Source of the DNA: Lineus longissimus
Lineage: Eukaryota > Nemertea > Pilidiophora > Heteronemertea > Lineidae
Assembly: GCF_910592395.1 (NCBI RefSeq)
Contig: NC_088313.1
Span: forward strand, 5,272,501 to 5,336,500
Reading direction: 5' to 3'
DNA length: 64,000 nucleotides
Shown here: piece by piece, positions 10,607-24,721 of the stretch
Layout of the letters: each line of letters begins with the position of its first letter
Numbering within the stretch: the stretch's first letter is position 1
Translations under genes and position numbers: made by a program
Notes under the pieces: model-generated
Told to the model about the DNA's origin: nothing
Seen by the model: the letters and a program-made list of their open reading frames with translations, nothing else
Databases searched by the model: none

Positions 10607-11501
10607 ATTAGAGGCGGCGATGCGTAGGTTACTTATAATATCACTGCGCCTACTATAATGCGTCATATTTTGTGGTCAGAGGCATTATGTATGCCTACGT
10701 CACAGCTTCGTCGCATTACAGATGTGGTTGGGGCGCCCATTACACGACGGAGTCTACGCGTAGACATACAGTTCACGCAGGCTCGCACTGAAACAGAAAC
10801 GGACGCACATTCAAGAACTGCACGCAGACCAACATCGGAAGAAGAGAGTGCCGACTGGACATCAAAGACGCCAACGGTTGGCAAGGTGTCTCATCACTAG
10901 GAACGCAGCGTGACGTCACGAGCTCTGACGTCACGAGCAGACTACTCCGAGGCTCCCTGACGTCATGAGAGACGCCAGCGCCATCTCCCGAATCAGGACT
11001 GACGTCACTAGCAGCAACTTCCACGCCGGTCTGAACTCAAAAAGCGTCCTAGTATAAACGCTTGGAAGCCAGTAGGCCTGCGCAGTGTTGGGCGGGGGGG
11101 GGGGGAGAGGGGAGGGATGATTTTCGACGGGCTTTAACCCGCGAATCACCTTTTTGACCGCAACGGTTAATTTGAGCCCCAAAACCACACAAGCAAGCCA
11201 ATTTGACTGAAACTTAATCATTTTCATCACTTTAAACACACCTTATTCTCAATATAAGAAGAAGTATATTTGAAATGGAAAATAACATTCAACTGGTATG
11301 GTGAGACCACCCATTCGTCTCAAACGGAACTATAACCGCGAGCTGATTGGTTAAATACAGGTGCGGGACCTACAGGCCGGCCCCCTGGCTGCCATTTCCA
11401 TTTCGCAAAATTCGATGGCCACCACATAAGGTAGCCTACATTTTCATTTTAACAATCGTACAAGGGAAGAAGAAACAAAATGATTGGGACATGAAGAGAA
11501 A

Positions 11502-11621
11502 AAGTCTACAACACGCGGTATTCCGAGGCGGTCACCCATCCACGTACTAACCACGCTCGACGTTGCTTGGCTTCGGTGATCGGACGAGAACCGGTGTTTT
11601 CAACGTGATATGGTCGTAGAC
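11502..11621 (-). rRNA. 5S rRNA: 5S rRNA, copy 12
   Basis: Gene matches copy 1. Upstream spacer has an A at 12030 that recurs in the units of copies 18 and 20. Period 1,022 bp. Confidence 0.96.
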
Positions 11622-12523
11622 ATTAGAGGCGGCGATGCGTAGGTTACTTATAATATCACTGCGCCTACTATAATGCGTCATATTTTGTGGTCAGAGGCAT
11701 TATGTATGCCTACGTCACAGCTTCGTCGCATTACAGATGTGGTTGGGGCGCCCATTACACGACGGAGTCTACGCGTAGACATACAGTTCACGCAGGCTCG
11801 CACTGAAACAGAAACGGACGCACATTCAAGAACTGCACGCAGACCAACATCGGAAGAAGAGAGTGCCGACTGGACATCAAAGACGCCAACGGTTGGCAAG
11901 GTGTCTCATCACTAGGAACGCAGCGTGACGTCACGAGCTCTGACGTCACGAGCAGACTACTCCGAGGCTCCCTGACGTCATGAGAGACGCCAGCGCCATC
12001 TCCCGAATCAGGACTGACGTCACTAGCAGAAACTTCCACGCCGGTCTGAACTCAAAAAGCGTCCTAGTATAAACGCTTGGAAGCCAGTAGGCCTGCGCAG
12101 TGTTGGGCGGGGGGGGGGGGGGGGGAGAGAGGGGAGGGATGATTTTCGACGGGCTTTAACCCGCGAATCACCTTTTTGACCGCAACGGTTAATTTGAGCC
12201 CCAAAACCACACAAGCAAGCCAATTTGACTGAAACTTAATCATTTTCATCACTTTAAACACACCTTATTCTCAATATAAGAAGAAGTATATTTGAAATGG
12301 AAAATAACATTCAACTGGTATGGTGAGACCACCCATTCGTCTCAAACGGAACTATAACCGCGAGCTGATTGGTTAAATACAGGTGCGGGACCTACAGGCC
12401 GGCCCCCTGGCTGCCATTTCCATTTCGCAAAATTCGATGGCCACCACATAAGGTAGCCTACATTTTCATTTTAACAATCGTACAAGGGAAGAAGAAACAA
12501 AATGATTGGGACATGAAGAGAAA

Positions 12524-12643
12524 AAGTCTACAACACGCGGTATTCCGAGGCGGTCACCCATCCACGTACTAACCACGCTCGACGTTGCTTGGCTTCGGTG
12601 ATCGGACGAGAACCGGTGTTTTCAACGTGATATGGTCGTAGAC
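12524..12643 (-). rRNA. 5S rRNA: 5S rRNA, copy 13
   Basis: Gene matches copy 1; no private spacer marker noticed. Period 1,020 bp. Confidence 0.96.
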
Positions 12644-13543
12644 ATTAGAGGCGGCGATGCGTAGGTTACTTATAATATCACTGCGCCTACTATAATGCGT
12701 CATATTTTGTGGTCAGAGGCATTATGTATGCCTACGTCACAGCTTCGTCGCATTACAGATGTGGTTGGGGCGCCCATTACACGACGGAGTCTACGCGTAG
12801 ACATACAGTTCACGCAGGCTCGCACTGAAACAGAAACGGACGCACATTCAAGAACTGCACGCAGACCAACATCGGAAGAAGAGAGTGCCGACTGGACATC
12901 AAAGACGCCAACGGTTGGCAAGGTGTCTCATCACTAGGAACGCAGCGTGACGTCACGAGCTCTGACGTCACGAGCAGACTACTCCGAGGCTCCCTGACGT
13001 CATGAGAGACGCCAGCGCCATCTCCCGAATCAGGACTGACGTCACTAGCAGCAACTTCCACGCCGGTCTGAACTCAAAAAGCGTCCTAGTATAAACGCTT
13101 GGAAGCCAGTAGGCCTGCGCAGTGTTGGGCGGGGGGGGGGGGGGGAGAGAGGGGAGGGATGATTTTCGACGGGCTTTAACCCGCGAATCACCTTTTTGAC
13201 CGCAACGGTTAATTTGAGCCCCAAAACCACACAAGCAAGCCAATTTGACTGAAACTTAATCATTTTCATCACTTTAAACACACCTTATTCTCAATATAAG
13301 AAGAAGTATATTTGAAATGGAAAATAACATTCAACTGGTATGGTGAGACCACCCATTCGTCTCAAACGGAACTATAACCGCGAGCTGATTGGTTAAATAC
13401 AGGTGCGGGACCTACAGGCCGGCCCCCTGGCTGCCATTTCCATTTCGCAAAATTCGATGGCCACCACATAAGGTAGCCTACATTTTCATTTTAACAATCG
13501 TACAAGGGAAGAAGAAACAAAATGATTGGGACATGAAGAGAAA

Positions 13544-13663
13544 AAGTCTACAACACGCGGTATTCCGAGGCGGTCACCCATCCACGTACTAACCACGCTC
13601 GACGTTGCTTGGCTTCGGTGATCGGACGAGAACCGGTGTTTTCAACGTGATATGGTCGTAGAC
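13544..13663 (-). rRNA. 5S rRNA: 5S rRNA, copy 14
   Basis: Gene matches copy 1. Spacer towards copy 15 has a private G at 14313. Period 1,014 bp. Confidence 0.96.
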
Positions 13664-14557
13664 ATTAGAGGCGGCGATGCGTAGGTTACTTATAATATCA
13701 CTGCGCCTACTATAATGCGTCATATTTTGTGGTCAGAGGCATTATGTATGCCTACGTCACAGCTTCGTCGCATTACAGATGTGGTTGGGGCGCCCATTAC
13801 ACGACGGAGTCTACGCGTAGACATACAGTTCACGCAGGCTCGCACTGAAACAGAAACGGACGCACATTCAAGAACTGCACGCAGACCAACATCGGAAGAA
13901 GAGAGTGCCGACTGGACATCAAAGACGCCAACGGTTGGCAAGGTGTCTCATCACTAGGAACGCAGCGTGACGTCACGAGCTCTGACGTCACGAGCAGACT
14001 ACTCCGAGGCTCCCTGACGTCATGAGAGACGCCAGCGCCATCTCCCGAATCAGGACTGACGTCACTAGCAGCAACTTCCACGCCGGTCTGAACTCAAAAA
14101 GCGTCCTAGTATAAACGCTTGGAAGCCAGTAGGCCTGCGCAGTGTTGGGCGGGGGGGGGAGAGAGGGGAGGGATGATTTTCGACGGGCTTTAACCCGCGA
14201 ATCACCTTTTTGACCGCAACGGTTAATTTGAGCCCCAAAACCACACAAGCAAGCCAATTTGACTGAAACTTAATCATTTTCATCACTTTAAACACACCTT
14301 ATTCTCAATATAGGAAGAAGTATATTTGAAATGGAAAATAACATTCAACTGGTATGGTGAGACCACCCATTCGTCTCAAACGGAACTATAACCGCGAGCT
14401 GATTGGTTAAATACAGGTGCGGGACCTACAGGCCGGCCCCCTGGCTGCCATTTCCATTTCGCAAAATTCGATGGCCACCACATAAGGTAGCCTACATTTT
14501 CATTTTAACAATCGTACCAGGGAAGAAGAAACAAAATGATTGGGACATGAAGAGAAA

Positions 14558-14677
14558 AAGTCTACAACACGCGGTATTCCGAGGCGGTCACCCATCCACG
14601 TACTAACCACGCTCGACGTTGCTTGGCTTCGGTGATCGGACGAGAACCGGTGTTTTCAACGTGATATGGTCGTAGAC
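14558..14677 (-). rRNA. 5S rRNA: 5S rRNA, copy 15
   Basis: Gene matches copy 1. A private C at 14518 lies about 40 bp past its 3' end, and a private A at 15321 lies in the upstream spacer. Period 1,015 bp. Confidence 0.96.
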
Positions 14678-15572
14678 ATTAGAGGCGGCGATGCGTAGGT
14701 TACTTATAATATCACTGCGCCTACTATAATGCGTCATATTTTGTGGTCAGAGGCATTATGTATGCCTACGTCACAGCTTCGTCGCATTACAGATGTGGTT
14801 GGGGCGCCCATTACACGACGGAGTCTACGCGTAGACATACAGTTCACGCAGGCTCGCACTGAAACAGAAACGGACGCACATTCAAGAACTGCACGCAGAC
14901 CAACATCGGAAGAAGAGAGTGCCGACTGGACATCAAAGACGCCAACGGTTGGCAAGGTGTCTCATCACTAGGAACGCAGCGTGACGTCACGAGCTCTGAC
15001 GTCACGAGCAGACTACTCCGAGGCTCCCTGACGTCATGAGAGACGCCAGCGCCATCTCCCGAATCAGGACTGACGTCACTAGCAGCAACTTCCACGCCGG
15101 TCTGAACTCAAAAAGCGTCCTAGTATAAACGCTTGGAAGCCAGTAGGCCTGCGCAGTGTTGGGCGGGGGGGGGGAGAGAGGGGAGGGATGATTTTCGACG
15201 GGCTTTAACCCGCGAATCACCTTTTTGACCGCAACGGTTAATTTGAGCCCCAAAACCACACAAGCAAGCCAATTTGACTGAAACTTAATCATTTTCATCA
15301 CTTTAAACACACCTTATTCTAAATATAAGAAGAAGTATATTTGAAATGGAAAATAACATTCAACTGGTATGGTGAGACCACCCATTCGTCTCAAACGGAA
15401 CTATAACCGCGAGCTGATTGGTTAAATACAGGTGCGGGACCTACAGGCCGGCCCCCTGGCTGCCATTTCCATTTCGCAAAATTCGATGGCCACCACATAA
15501 GGTAGCCTACATTTTCATTTTAACAATCGTACAAGGGAAGAAGAAACAAAATGATTGGGACATGAAGAGAAA

Positions 15573-15692
15573 AAGTCTACAACACGCGGTATTCCGAGGC
15601 GGTCACCCATCCACGTACTAACCACGCTCGACGTTGCTTGGCTTCGGTGATCGGACGAGAACCGGTGTTTTCAACGTGATATGGTCGTAGAC
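15573..15692 (-). rRNA. 5S rRNA: 5S rRNA, copy 16
   Basis: Gene matches copy 1; no private marker noticed. Period 1,019 bp. Confidence 0.96.
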
Positions 15693-16591
15693 ATTAGAGG
15701 CGGCGATGCGTAGGTTACTTATAATATCACTGCGCCTACTATAATGCGTCATATTTTGTGGTCAGAGGCATTATGTATGCCTACGTCACAGCTTCGTCGC
15801 ATTACAGATGTGGTTGGGGCGCCCATTACACGACGGAGTCTACGCGTAGACATACAGTTCACGCAGGCTCGCACTGAAACAGAAACGGACGCACATTCAA
15901 GAACTGCACGCAGACCAACATCGGAAGAAGAGAGTGCCGACTGGACATCAAAGACGCCAACGGTTGGCAAGGTGTCTCATCACTAGGAACGCAGCGTGAC
16001 GTCACGAGCTCTGACGTCACGAGCAGACTACTCCGAGGCTCCCTGACGTCATGAGAGACGCCAGCGCCATCTCCCGAATCAGGACTGACGTCACTAGCAG
16101 CAACTTCCACGCCGGTCTGAACTCAAAAAGCGTCCTAGTATAAACGCTTGGAAGCCAGTAGGCCTGCGCAGTGTTGGGCGGGGGGGGGGGGGGAGAGAGG
16201 GGAGGGATGATTTTCGACGGGCTTTAACCCGCGAATCACCTTTTTGACCGCAACGGTTAATTTGAGCCCCAAAACCACACAAGCAAGCCAATTTGACTGA
16301 AACTTAATCATTTTCATCACTTTAAACACACCTTATTCTCAATATAAGAAGAAGTATATTTGAAATGGAAAATAACATTCAACTGGTATGGTGAGACCAC
16401 CCATTCGTCTCAAACGGAACTATAACCGCGAGCTGATTGGTTAAATACAGGTGCGGGACCTACAGGCCGGCCCCCTGGCTGCCATTTCCATTTCGCAAAA
16501 TTCGATGGCCACCACATAAGGTAGCCTACATTTTCATTTTAACAATCGTACAAGGGAAGAAGAAACAAAATGATTGGGACATGAAGAGAAA

Positions 16592-16711
16592 AAGTCTACA
16601 ACACGCGGTATTCCGAGGCGGTCACCCATCCACGTACTAACCACGCTCGACGTTGCTTGGCTTCGGTGATCGGACGAGAACCGGTGTTTTCAACGTGATA
16701 TGGTCGTAGAC
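16592..16711 (-). rRNA. 5S rRNA: 5S rRNA, copy 17
   Basis: Gene matches copy 1. Upstream spacer has an A at 17235 shared with the unit of copy 19 (19265). Period 1,016 bp. Confidence 0.96.
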
Positions 16712-17607
16712 ATTAGAGGCGGCGATGCGTAGGTTACTTATAATATCACTGCGCCTACTATAATGCGTCATATTTTGTGGTCAGAGGCATTATGTATGCC
16801 TACGTCACAGCTTCGTCGCATTACAGATGTGGTTGGGGCGCCCATTACACGACGGAGTCTACGCGTAGACATACAGTTCACGCAGGCTCGCACTGAAACA
16901 GAAACGGACGCACATTCAAGAACTGCACGCAGACCAACATCGGAAGAAGAGAGTGCCGACTGGACATCAAAGACGCCAACGGTTGGCAAGGTGTCTCATC
17001 ACTAGGAACGCAGCGTGACGTCACGAGCTCTGACGTCACGAGCAGACTACTCCGAGGCTCCCTGACGTCATGAGAGACGCCAGCGCCATCTCCCGAATCA
17101 GGACTGACGTCACTAGCAGCAACTTCCACGCCGGTCTGAACTCAAAAAGCGTCCTAGTATAAACGCTTGGAAGCCAGTAGGCCTGCGCAGTGTTGGGCGG
17201 GGGGGGGGGAGAGAGGGGAGGGATGATTTTCGACAGGCTTTAACCCGCGAATCACCTTTTTGACCGCAACGGTTAATTTGAGCCCCAAAACCACACAAGC
17301 AAGCCAATTTGACTGAAACTTAATCATTTTCATCACTTTAAACACACCTTATTCTCAATATAAGAAGAAGTATATTTGAAATGGAAAATAACATTCAACT
17401 GGTATGGTGAGACCACCCATTCGTCTCAAACGGAACTATAACCGCGAGCTGATTGGTTAAATACAGGTGCGGGACCTACAGGCCGGCCCCCTGGCTGCCA
17501 TTTCCATTTCGCAAAATTCGATGGCCACCACATAAGGTAGCCTACATTTTCATTTTAACAATCGTACAAGGGAAGAAGAAACAAAATGATTGGGACATGA
17601 AGAGAAA

Positions 17608-17727
17608 AAGTCTACAACACGCGGTATTCCGAGGCGGTCACCCATCCACGTACTAACCACGCTCGACGTTGCTTGGCTTCGGTGATCGGACGAGAACCGG
17701 TGTTTTCAACGTGATATGGTCGTAGAC
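17608..17727 (-). rRNA. 5S rRNA: 5S rRNA, copy 18
   Basis: Gene matches copy 1. Upstream spacer has markers at 18136, 18381, near 18397 and 18418 that are all repeated in the unit of copy 20. Period 1,016 bp. Confidence 0.96.
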
Positions 17728-18623
17728 ATTAGAGGCGGCGATGCGTAGGTTACTTATAATATCACTGCGCCTACTATAATGCGTCATATTTTGTGGTCAG
17801 AGGCATTATGTATGCCTACGTCACAGCTTCGTCGCATTACAGATGTGGTTGGGGCGCCCATTACACGACGGAGTCTACGCGTAGACATACAGTTCACGCA
17901 GGCTCGCACTGAAACAGAAACGGACGCACATTCAAGAACTGCACGCAGACCAACATCGGAAGAAGAGAGTGCCGACTGGACATCAAAGACGCCAACGGTT
18001 GGCAAGGTGTCTCATCACTAGGAACGCAGCGTGACGTCACGAGCTCTGACGTCACGAGCAGACTACTCCGAGGCTCCCTGACGTCATGAGAGACGCCAGC
18101 GCCATCTCCCGAATCAGGACTGACGTCACTAGCAGAAACTTCCACGCCGGTCTGAACTCAAAAAGCGTCCTAGTATAAACGCTTGGAAGCCAGTAGGCCT
18201 GCGCAGTGTTGGGCGGGGGGGGGGGGGAGAGGGGAGGGATGATTTTCGACGGGCTTTAACCCGCGAATCACCTTTTTGACCGCAACGGTTAATTTGAGCC
18301 CCAAAACCACACAAGCAAGCCAATTTGACTGAAACTTAATCATTTTCATCACTTTAAACACACCTTATTCTCAATATAAGTAGAAGTATATTTGAAAGGG
18401 AAAATAACATTCAACTATTATGGTGAGACCACCCATTCGTCTCAAACGGAACTATAACCGCGAGCTGATTGGTTAAATACAGGTGCGGGACCTACAGGCC
18501 GGCCCCCTGGCTGCCATTTCCATTTCGCAAAATTCGATGGCCACCACATAAGGTAGCCTTCATTTTCATTTTAACAATCGTACAAGGGAAGAAGAAACAA
18601 AATGATTGGGACATGAAGAGAAA

Positions 18624-18743
18624 AAGTCTACAACACGCGGTATTCCGAGGCGGTCACCCATCCACGTACTAACCACGCTCGACGTTGCTTGGCTTCGGTG
18701 ATCGGACGAGAACCGGTGTTTTCAACGTGATATGGTCGTAGAC
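18624..18743 (-). rRNA. 5S rRNA: 5S rRNA, copy 19
   Basis: Gene matches copy 1. A T at 18560 downstream of the gene recurs at 20588 downstream of copy 21. Period 1,014 bp. Confidence 0.96.
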
Positions 18744-19637
18744 ATTAGAGGCGGCGATGCGTAGGTTACTTATAATATCACTGCGCCTACTATAATGCGT
18801 CATATTTTGTGGTCAGAGGCATTATGTATGCCTACGTCACAGCTTCGTCGCATTACAGATGTGGTTGGGGCGCCCATTACACGACGGAGTCTACGCGTAG
18901 ACATACAGTTCACGCAGGCTCGCACTGAAACAGAAACGGACGCACATTCAAGAACTGCACGCAGACCAACATCGGAAGAAGAGAGTGCCGACTGGACATC
19001 AAAGACGCCAACGGTTGGCAAGGTGTCTCATCACTAGGAACGCAGCGTGACGTCACGAGCTCTGACGTCACGAGCAGACTACTCCGAGGCTCCCTGACGT
19101 CATGAGAGACGCCAGCGCCATCTCCCGAATCAGGACTGACGTCACTAGCAGCAACTTCCACGCCGGTCTGAACTCAAAAAGCGTCCTAGTATAAACGCTT
19201 GGAAGCCAGTAGGCCTGCGCAGTGTTGGGCGGGGGGGGGAGAGAGGGGAGGGATGATTTTCGACAGGCTTTAACCCGCGAATCACCTTTTTGACCGCAAC
19301 GGTTAATTTGAGCCCCAAAACCACACAAGCAAGCCAATTTGACTGAAACTTAATCATTTTCATCACTTTAAACACACCTTATTCTCAATATAAGAAGAAG
19401 TATATTTGAAATGGAAAATAACATTCAACTGGTATGGTGAGACCACCCATTCGTCTCAAACGGAACTATAACCGCGAGCTGATTGGTTAAATACAGGTGC
19501 GGGACCTACAGGCCGGCCCCCTGGCTGCCATTTCCATTTCGCAAAATTCGATGGCCACCACATAAGGTAGCCTACATTTTCATTTTAACAATCGTACAAG
19601 GGAAGAAGAAACAAAATGATTGGGACATGAAGAGAAA

Positions 19638-19757
19638 AAGTCTACAACACGCGGTATTCCGAGGCGGTCACCCATCCACGTACTAACCACGCTCGACGTT
19701 GCTTGGCTTCGGTGATCGGACGAGAACCGGTGTTTTCAACGTGATATGGTCGTAGAC
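19638..19757 (-). rRNA. 5S rRNA: 5S rRNA, copy 20
   Basis: Gene matches copy 1. Upstream spacer repeats the copy 18 markers at 20166 and 20409. Period 1,014 bp. Confidence 0.96.
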
Positions 19758-20651
19758 ATTAGAGGCGGCGATGCGTAGGTTACTTATAATATCACTGCGC
19801 CTACTATAATGCGTCATATTTTGTGGTCAGAGGCATTATGTATGCCTACGTCACAGCTTCGTCGCATTACAGATGTGGTTGGGGCGCCCATTACACGACG
19901 GAGTCTACGCGTAGACATACAGTTCACGCAGGCTCGCACTGAAACAGAAACGGACGCACATTCAAGAACTGCACGCAGACCAACATCGGAAGAAGAGAGT
20001 GCCGACTGGACATCAAAGACGCCAACGGTTGGCAAGGTGTCTCATCACTAGGAACGCAGCGTGACGTCACGAGCTCTGACGTCACGAGCAGACTACTCCG
20101 AGGCTCCCTGACGTCATGAGAGACGCCAGCGCCATCTCCCGAATCAGGACTGACGTCACTAGCAGAAACTTCCACGCCGGTCTGAACTCAAAAAGCGTCC
20201 TAGTATAAACGCTTGGAAGCCAGTAGGCCTGCGCAGTGTTGGGCGGGGGGGGGGGAGAGGGGAGGGATGATTTTCGACGGGCTTTAACCCGCGAATCACC
20301 TTTTTGACCGCAACGGTTAATTTGAGCCCCAAAACCACACAAGCAAGCCAATTTGACTGAAACTTAATCATTTTCATCACTTTAAACACACCTTATTCTC
20401 AATATAAGTAGAAGTATATTTGAAAGGGAAAATAACATTCAACTATTATGGTGAGACCACCCATTCGTCTCAAACGGAACTATAACCGCGAGCTGATTGG
20501 TTAAATACAGGTGCGGGACCTACAGGCCGGCCCCCTGGCTGCCATTTCCATTTCGCAAAATTCGATGGCCACCACATAAGGTAGCCTTCATTTTCATTTT
20601 AACAATCGTACAAGGGAAGAAGAAACAAAATGATTGGGACATGAAGAGAAA

Positions 20652-20771
20652 AAGTCTACAACACGCGGTATTCCGAGGCGGTCACCCATCCACGTACTAA
20701 CCACGCTCGACGTTGCTTGGCTTCGGTGATCGGACGAGAACCGGTGTTTTCAACGTGATATGGTCGTAGAC
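20652..20771 (-). rRNA. 5S rRNA: 5S rRNA, copy 21
   Basis: Gene matches copy 1. Upstream spacer has a private two-base change at 21069-21070 and a G run of only 7. Period 1,012 bp. Confidence 0.96.
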
Positions 20772-21663
20772 ATTAGAGGCGGCGATGCGTAGGTTACTTA
20801 TAATATCACTGCGCCTACTATAATGCGTCATATTTTGTGGTCAGAGGCATTATGTATGCCTACGTCACAGCTTCGTCGCATTACAGATGTGGTTGGGGCG
20901 CCCATTACACGACGGAGTCTACGCGTAGACATACAGTTCACGCAGGCTCGCACTGAAACAGAAACGGACGCACATTCAAGAACTGCACGCAGACCAACAT
21001 CGGAAGAAGAGAGTGCCGACTGGACATCAAAGACGCCAACGGTTGGCAAGGTGTCTCATCACTAGGAAGACAGCGTGACGTCACGAGCTCTGACGTCACG
21101 AGCAGACTACTCCGAGGCTCCCTGACGTCATGAGAGACGCCAGCGCCATCTCCCGAATCAGGACTGACGTCACTAGCAGCAACTTCCACGCCGGTCTGAA
21201 CTCAAAAAGCGTCCTAGTATAAACGCTTGGAAGCCAGTAGGCCTGCGCAGTGTTGGGCGGGGGGGAGAGAGGGGAGGGATGATTTTCGACGGGCTTTAAC
21301 CCGCGAATCACCTTTTTGACCGCAACGGTTAATTTGAGCCCCAAAACCACACAAGCAAGCCAATTTGACTGAAACTTAATCATTTTCATCACTTTAAACA
21401 CACCTTATTCTCAATATAAGAAGAAGTATATTTGAAATGGAAAATAACATTCAACTGGTATGGTGAGACCACCCATTCGTCTCAAACGGAACTATAACCG
21501 CGAGCTGATTGGTTAAATACAGGTGCGGGACCTACAGACCGGCCCCCTGGCTGCCATTTCCATTTCGCAAAATTCGATGGCCACCACATAAGGTAGCCTA
21601 CATTTTCATTTTAACAATCGTACAAGGGAAGAAGAAACAAAATGATTGGGACATGAAGAGAAA

Positions 21664-21783
21664 AAGTCTACAACACGCGGTATTCCGAGGCGGTCACCCA
21701 TCCACGTACTAACCACGCTCGACGTTGCTTGGCTTCGGTGATCGGACGAGAACCGGTGTTTTCAACGTGATATGGTCGTAGAC
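21664..21783 (-). rRNA. 5S rRNA: 5S rRNA, copy 22
   Basis: Gene matches copy 1. Private A at 21538 downstream of the gene. Period 1,018 bp. Confidence 0.96.
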
Positions 21784-22681
21784 ATTAGAGGCGGCGATGC
21801 GTAGGTTACTTATAATATCACTGCGCCTACTATAATGCGTCATATTTTGTGGTCAGAGGCATTATGTATGCCTACGTCACAGCTTCGTCGCATTACAGAT
21901 GTGGTTGGGGCGCCCATTACACGACGGAGTCTACGCGTAGACATACAGTTCACGCAGGCTCGCACTGAAACAGAAACGGACGCACATTCAAGAACTGCAC
22001 GCAGACCAACATCGGAAGAAGAGAGTGCCGACTGGACATCAAAGACGCCAACGGTTGGCAAGGTGTCTCATCACTAGGAACGCAGCGTGACGTCACGAGC
22101 TCTGACGTCACGAGCAGACTACTCCGAGGCTCCCTGACGTCATGAGAGACGCCAGCGCCATCTCCCGAATCAGGACTGACGTCACTAGCAGCAACTTCCA
22201 CGCCGGTCTGAACTCAAAAAGCGTCCTAGTATAAACGCTTGGAAGCCAGTAGGCCTGCGCAGTGTTGGGCGGGGGGGGGGGGGAGAGAGGGGAGGGATGA
22301 TTTTCGACGGGCTTTAACCCGCGAATCACCTTTTTGACCGCAACGGTTAATTTGAGCCCCAAAACCACACAAGCAAGCCAATTTGACTGAAACTTAATCA
22401 TTTTCATCACTTTAAACACACCTTATTCTCAATATAAGAAGAAGTATATTTGAAATGGAAAATAACATTCAACTGGTATGGTGAGACCACCCATTCGTCT
22501 CAAACGGAACTATAACCGCGAGCTGATTGGTTAAATACAGGTGCGGGACCTACAGGCCGGCCCCCTGGCTGCCATTTCCATTTCGCAAAATTCGATGGCC
22601 ACCACATAAGGTAGCCTACATTTTCATTTTAACAATCGTACAAGGGAAGAAGAAACAAAATGATTGGGACATGAAGAGAAA

Positions 22682-22801
22682 AAGTCTACAACACGCGGTA
22701 TTCCGAGGCGGTCACCCATCCACGTACTAACCACGCTCGACGTTGCTTGGCTTCGGTGATCGGACGAGAACCGGTGTTTTCAACGTGATATGGTCGTAGA
22801 C
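22682..22801 (-). rRNA. 5S rRNA: 5S rRNA, copy 23
   Basis: Gene matches copy 1; no private marker noticed. Period 1,019 bp. Confidence 0.96.
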
Positions 22802-23700
22802 ATTAGAGGCGGCGATGCGTAGGTTACTTATAATATCACTGCGCCTACTATAATGCGTCATATTTTGTGGTCAGAGGCATTATGTATGCCTACGTCACAG
22901 CTTCGTCGCATTACAGATGTGGTTGGGGCGCCCATTACACGACGGAGTCTACGCGTAGACATACAGTTCACGCAGGCTCGCACTGAAACAGAAACGGACG
23001 CACATTCAAGAACTGCACGCAGACCAACATCGGAAGAAGAGAGTGCCGACTGGACATCAAAGACGCCAACGGTTGGCAAGGTGTCTCATCACTAGGAACG
23101 CAGCGTGACGTCACGAGCTCTGACGTCACGAGCAGACTACTCCGAGGCTCCCTGACGTCATGAGAGACGCCAGCGCCATCTCCCGAATCAGGACTGACGT
23201 CACTAGCAGCAACTTCCACGCCGGTCTGAACTCAAAAAGCGTCCTAGTATAAACGCTTGGAAGCCAGTAGGCCTGCGCAGTGTTGGGCGGGGGGGGGGGG
23301 GGAGAGAGGGGAGGGATGATTTTCGACGGGCTTTAACCCGCGAATCACCTTTTTGACCGCAACGGTTAATTTGAGCCCCAAAACCACACAAGCAAGCCAA
23401 TTTGACTGAAACTTAATCATTTTCATCACTTTAAACACACCTTATTCTCAATATAAGAAGAAGTATATTTGAAATGGAAAATAACATTCAACTGGTATGG
23501 TGAGACCACCCATTCGTCTCAAACGGAACTATAACCGCGAGCTGATTGGTTAAATACAGGTGCGGGACCTACAGGCCGGCCCCCTGGCTGCCATTTCCAT
23601 TTCGCAAAATTCGATGGCCACCACATAAGGTAGCCTACATTTTCATTTTAACAATCGTACAAGGGAAGAAGAAACAAAATGATTGGGACATGAAGAGAAA

Positions 23701-23820
23701 AAGTCTACAACACGCGGTATTCCGAGGCGGTCACCCATCCACGTACTAACCACGCTCGACGTTGCTTGGCTTCGGTGATCGGACGAGAACCGGTGTTTTC
23801 AACGTGATATGGTCGTAGAC
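23701..23820 (-). rRNA. 5S rRNA: 5S rRNA, copy 24
   Basis: Gene matches copy 1. A substitution at 23823 changes position -3, just upstream of the transcript start. Period 1,021 bp. Confidence 0.96.
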
Positions 23821-24721
23821 ATAAGAGGCGGCGATGCGTAGGTTACTTATAATATCACTGCGCCTACTATAATGCGTCATATTTTGTGGTCAGAGGCATT
23901 ATGTATGCCTACGTCACAGCTTCGTCGCATTACAGATGTGGTTGGGGCGCCCATTACACGACGGAGTCTACGCGTAGACATACAGTTCACGCAGGCTCGC
24001 ACTGAAACAGAAACGGACGCACATTCAAGAACTGCACGCAGACCAACATCGGAAGAAGAGAGTGCCGACTGGACATCAAAGACGCCAACGGTTGGCAAGG
24101 TGTCTCATCACTAGGAACGCAGCGTGACGTCACGAGCTCTGACGTCACGAGCAGACTACTCCGAGGCTCCCTGACGTCATGAGAGACGCCAGCGCCATCT
24201 CCCGAATCAGGACTGACGTCACTAGCAGCAACTTCCACGCCGGTCTGAACTCAAAAAGCGTCCTAGTATAAACGCTTGGAAGCCAGTAGGCCTGCGCAGT
24301 GTTGGGCGGGGGGGGGGGGGGGGAGAGAGGGGAGGGATGATTTTCGACGGGCTTTAACCCGCGAATCACCTTTTTGACCGCAACGGTTAATTTGAGCCCC
24401 AAAACCACACAAGCAAGCCAATTTGACTGAAACTTAATCATTTTCATCACTTTAAACACACCTTATTCTCAATATAAGAAGAAGTATATTTGAAATGGAA
24501 AATAACATTCAACTGGTATGGTGAGACCACCCATTCGTCTCAAACGGAACTATAACCGCGAGCTGATTGGTTAAATACAGGTGCGGGACCTACAGGCCGG
24601 CCCCCTGGCTGCCATTTCCATTTCGCAAAATTCGATGGCCACCACATAAGGTAGCCTACATTTTCATTTTAACAATCGTACAAGGGAAGAAGAAACAAAA
24701 TGATTGGGACATGAAGAGAAA

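Larger units (their letters stand above)
17235..20588. repeat. Two-unit (dimer) duplication, copies 17-19 and 19-21
   Basis: Markers at 17235, 18136, 18381, the changes near 18397 and 18418, and 18560 recur in the same order at 19265, 20166, 20409, about 20425 and 20446, and 20588. The offset is 2,030 then 2,028 bp, the difference lying at the variable G/GA tract. Alternate units are alike and neighbours differ, giving an ABAB pattern. Confidence 0.88.
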
